Of a DNA stretch of 64,000 nucleotides, positions 63,526 through 64,000 are shown one piece after another. The translations under genes were made by a program, and so were the position numbers. This stretch comes from Roseiflexus sp034432635 (GTDB taxonomy: Bacteria > Chloroflexota > Chloroflexia > Chloroflexales > Roseiflexaceae). The notes beneath the pieces are model-generated. The model had not been told where the DNA came from, did no database searches, and saw nothing but the letters and a program-made list of their open reading frames with translations. The stretch's first letter is position 1; every line of letters begins with the position of its first letter. The stretch covers positions 16,989-80,988 of the forward strand of contig DAOUBK010000016.1 of NCBI GenBank assembly GCA_034432635.1, written 5' to 3'.

Positions 63526-63722
63526 TGATGCACCTTCGATGTGGAACAGGAGAGTTCCCTCTCAGCGCAGACCACCGATCCTTGCGCTTCTTTCGGAGCG
63601 ATGCTCGAAGACTCGTCGGCGTCAATCGTGCTGAAACGCGGTTACACGAGCAGGTGAAGGTAGCACCCTGTCCCGCCTGCTCCTATGCCGGGGCGCAACG
63701 CCGTAGTCAGGGGATGTCCGGC
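63526..63722. other. Intergenic spacer before the interrupted DUF3368-like gene
   Basis: No gene, repeat or RNA motif is supported here on either strand. Confidence 0.3.
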
Positions 63723-63853
63723 TTACTTCTCCCCCTGATCGCGCAAAATGCGCTCGTACAGATCGGTTGTCAATCGGAAGCCAGCGCTGTCCCGAAGTGC
63801 GTCGAGATACGGTTTGATCGCCGGGATCAACCTCTTTTGCCTAGCTTCGATAA
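63723..63853 (-). pseudogene. C-terminal fragment of a DUF3368/PIN-like protein, cut by an IS element
   Basis: The minus-strand frame reads IEARQKRLIPAIKPYLDALR and then DSAGFRLTTDLYERILRDQGEK before a TAA. This matches the C-terminal tail of DUF3368 PIN-domain proteins, which are usually toxins or nucleic-acid-binding partners of small antitoxins. Upstream coding sequence stops exactly where the IS terminal repeat begins, so the rest of the gene should lie beyond the insertion, outside the window. Confidence 0.65.
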
Positions 63854-64000
63854 GAGCCTATCCGAATACTTGGTAGAATAGCCAGCCTGAACGAAGAACA
63901 GCCGACCAAGTCTACTCGGGCTCGCCCGAACAATAAAACGACGACCGGCTTTCGTATCTCGGATGCGTTGTGGACCGTATTACAGCCCATCTTGCCGGTA
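63854..64000 (+). mobile_element. Left end of an IS5-like insertion sequence (partial)
   Basis: GAGCCTATCCGAATACTTGG resembles the terminal inverted repeat of IS5-group elements. A transposase frame begins about 30 bases inside. The right end and any target duplication lie outside the window. Confidence 0.65.
63887..64000 (+). CDS. IS5-like transposase, N-terminal part (partial)
   Basis: The frame reads LNEEQPTKSTRARPNNKT, then TTGFRISDALWTVLQPILPV, the typical N-terminal DUF4096-like helix of IS5-family transposases (ISDALW...LQPILP). It runs off the right edge. No ATG, GTG or TTG is in frame at the left, so a CTG start at 63887 or another rare codon is assumed. Confidence 0.6.
   Translation, partial: MNEEQPTKSTRARPNNKTTTGFRISDALWTVLQPILPV

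Noticed and set aside
63526..63722. Possible cyclic-di-GMP riboswitch on the minus strand
   Set aside because: A few core-like words occur, but the conserved aptamer bases and stems could not be matched.
1..64000. CRISPR arrays, tRNA or rRNA genes
   Set aside because: No regularly spaced direct repeats of CRISPR length, and no tRNA or rRNA signature was found by reading.

Overview
The window looks like chromosome from a GC-rich, filamentous anoxygenic phototroph of the Chloroflexota, most likely Roseiflexus or a close relative. This is inferred from gene content: a two-subunit methylmalonyl-CoA mutase with MeaB (used in the 3-hydroxypropionate bicycle), a very large anaerobic-type cobalamin locus with fused enzymes, and short GAACGYT repeats at gene ends. 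No rRNA, tRNA or CRISPR array was seen.

Layout. 1-6.7 kb: the 5' tip of a leftward gene, then mutA-mutB-meaB, then a toxin-antitoxin-like pair whose PIN toxin is cut by an in-frame stop. 7.0-11.5 kb: an iron module made of a DtxR-type regulator with a FeoA-like tail, two feoA genes, a feoB split into separate G-protein and membrane genes, and feoC; a DtxR-like palindrome sits at the feo promoter. 11.8-36.5 kb: the cobalamin locus. It opens with a strong promoter, a cobalamin riboswitch, a hairpin over a Shine-Dalgarno sequence and a terminator. Then follow cobO, a ferredoxin-like/cobN fusion, cobT, cbiMNQO (cobalt import), cbiB, cbiX, a flavodoxin-like gene, cbiC, cbiD, cbiET, cbiL, cbiF, a cbiG-cbiH-precorrin-2-dehydrogenase fusion, cobA, cbiA, cobU, cobD and cbiP, mostly joined by 1-22 base overlaps. 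No cbiJ (precorrin-6A reductase) and no cobS (cobalamin synthase) was recognised here.

36.5-50.7 kb: mixed housekeeping genes: an UbiB/ABC1 kinase, a PEBP lipoprotein, a WecA-like transferase, upp, an S41 protease-like protein lacking the usual lysine, a 1000-residue repeat protein with a degenerate P-loop, DUF58 and MoxR, a metallo-beta-lactamase hydrolase, a PAS-GGDEF protein with an altered GGDEF motif, and larC. 51.0-57.7 kb: a CUT1-type sugar ABC importer without its ATPase, a two-component system in which both genes carry a one-base frameshift, and a Gfo/Idh/MocA dehydrogenase. 57.9-62.1 kb: a small membrane protein, a Ppx/GppA-HD protein and ftsK. 62.2-64.0 kb: a decayed beta-helix protein gene with three frameshifts, then a DUF3368-like gene cut by the left end of an IS5-like element that runs off the window.

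How it fits together: the cobalamin locus can supply adenosylcobalamin to the mutase at the left end, with MeaB as its chaperone. Cobalt import and synthesis are probably riboswitch-controlled, and ferrous iron uptake is probably under the adjacent DtxR-like regulator. The right end shows accumulated gene decay near a mobile element.
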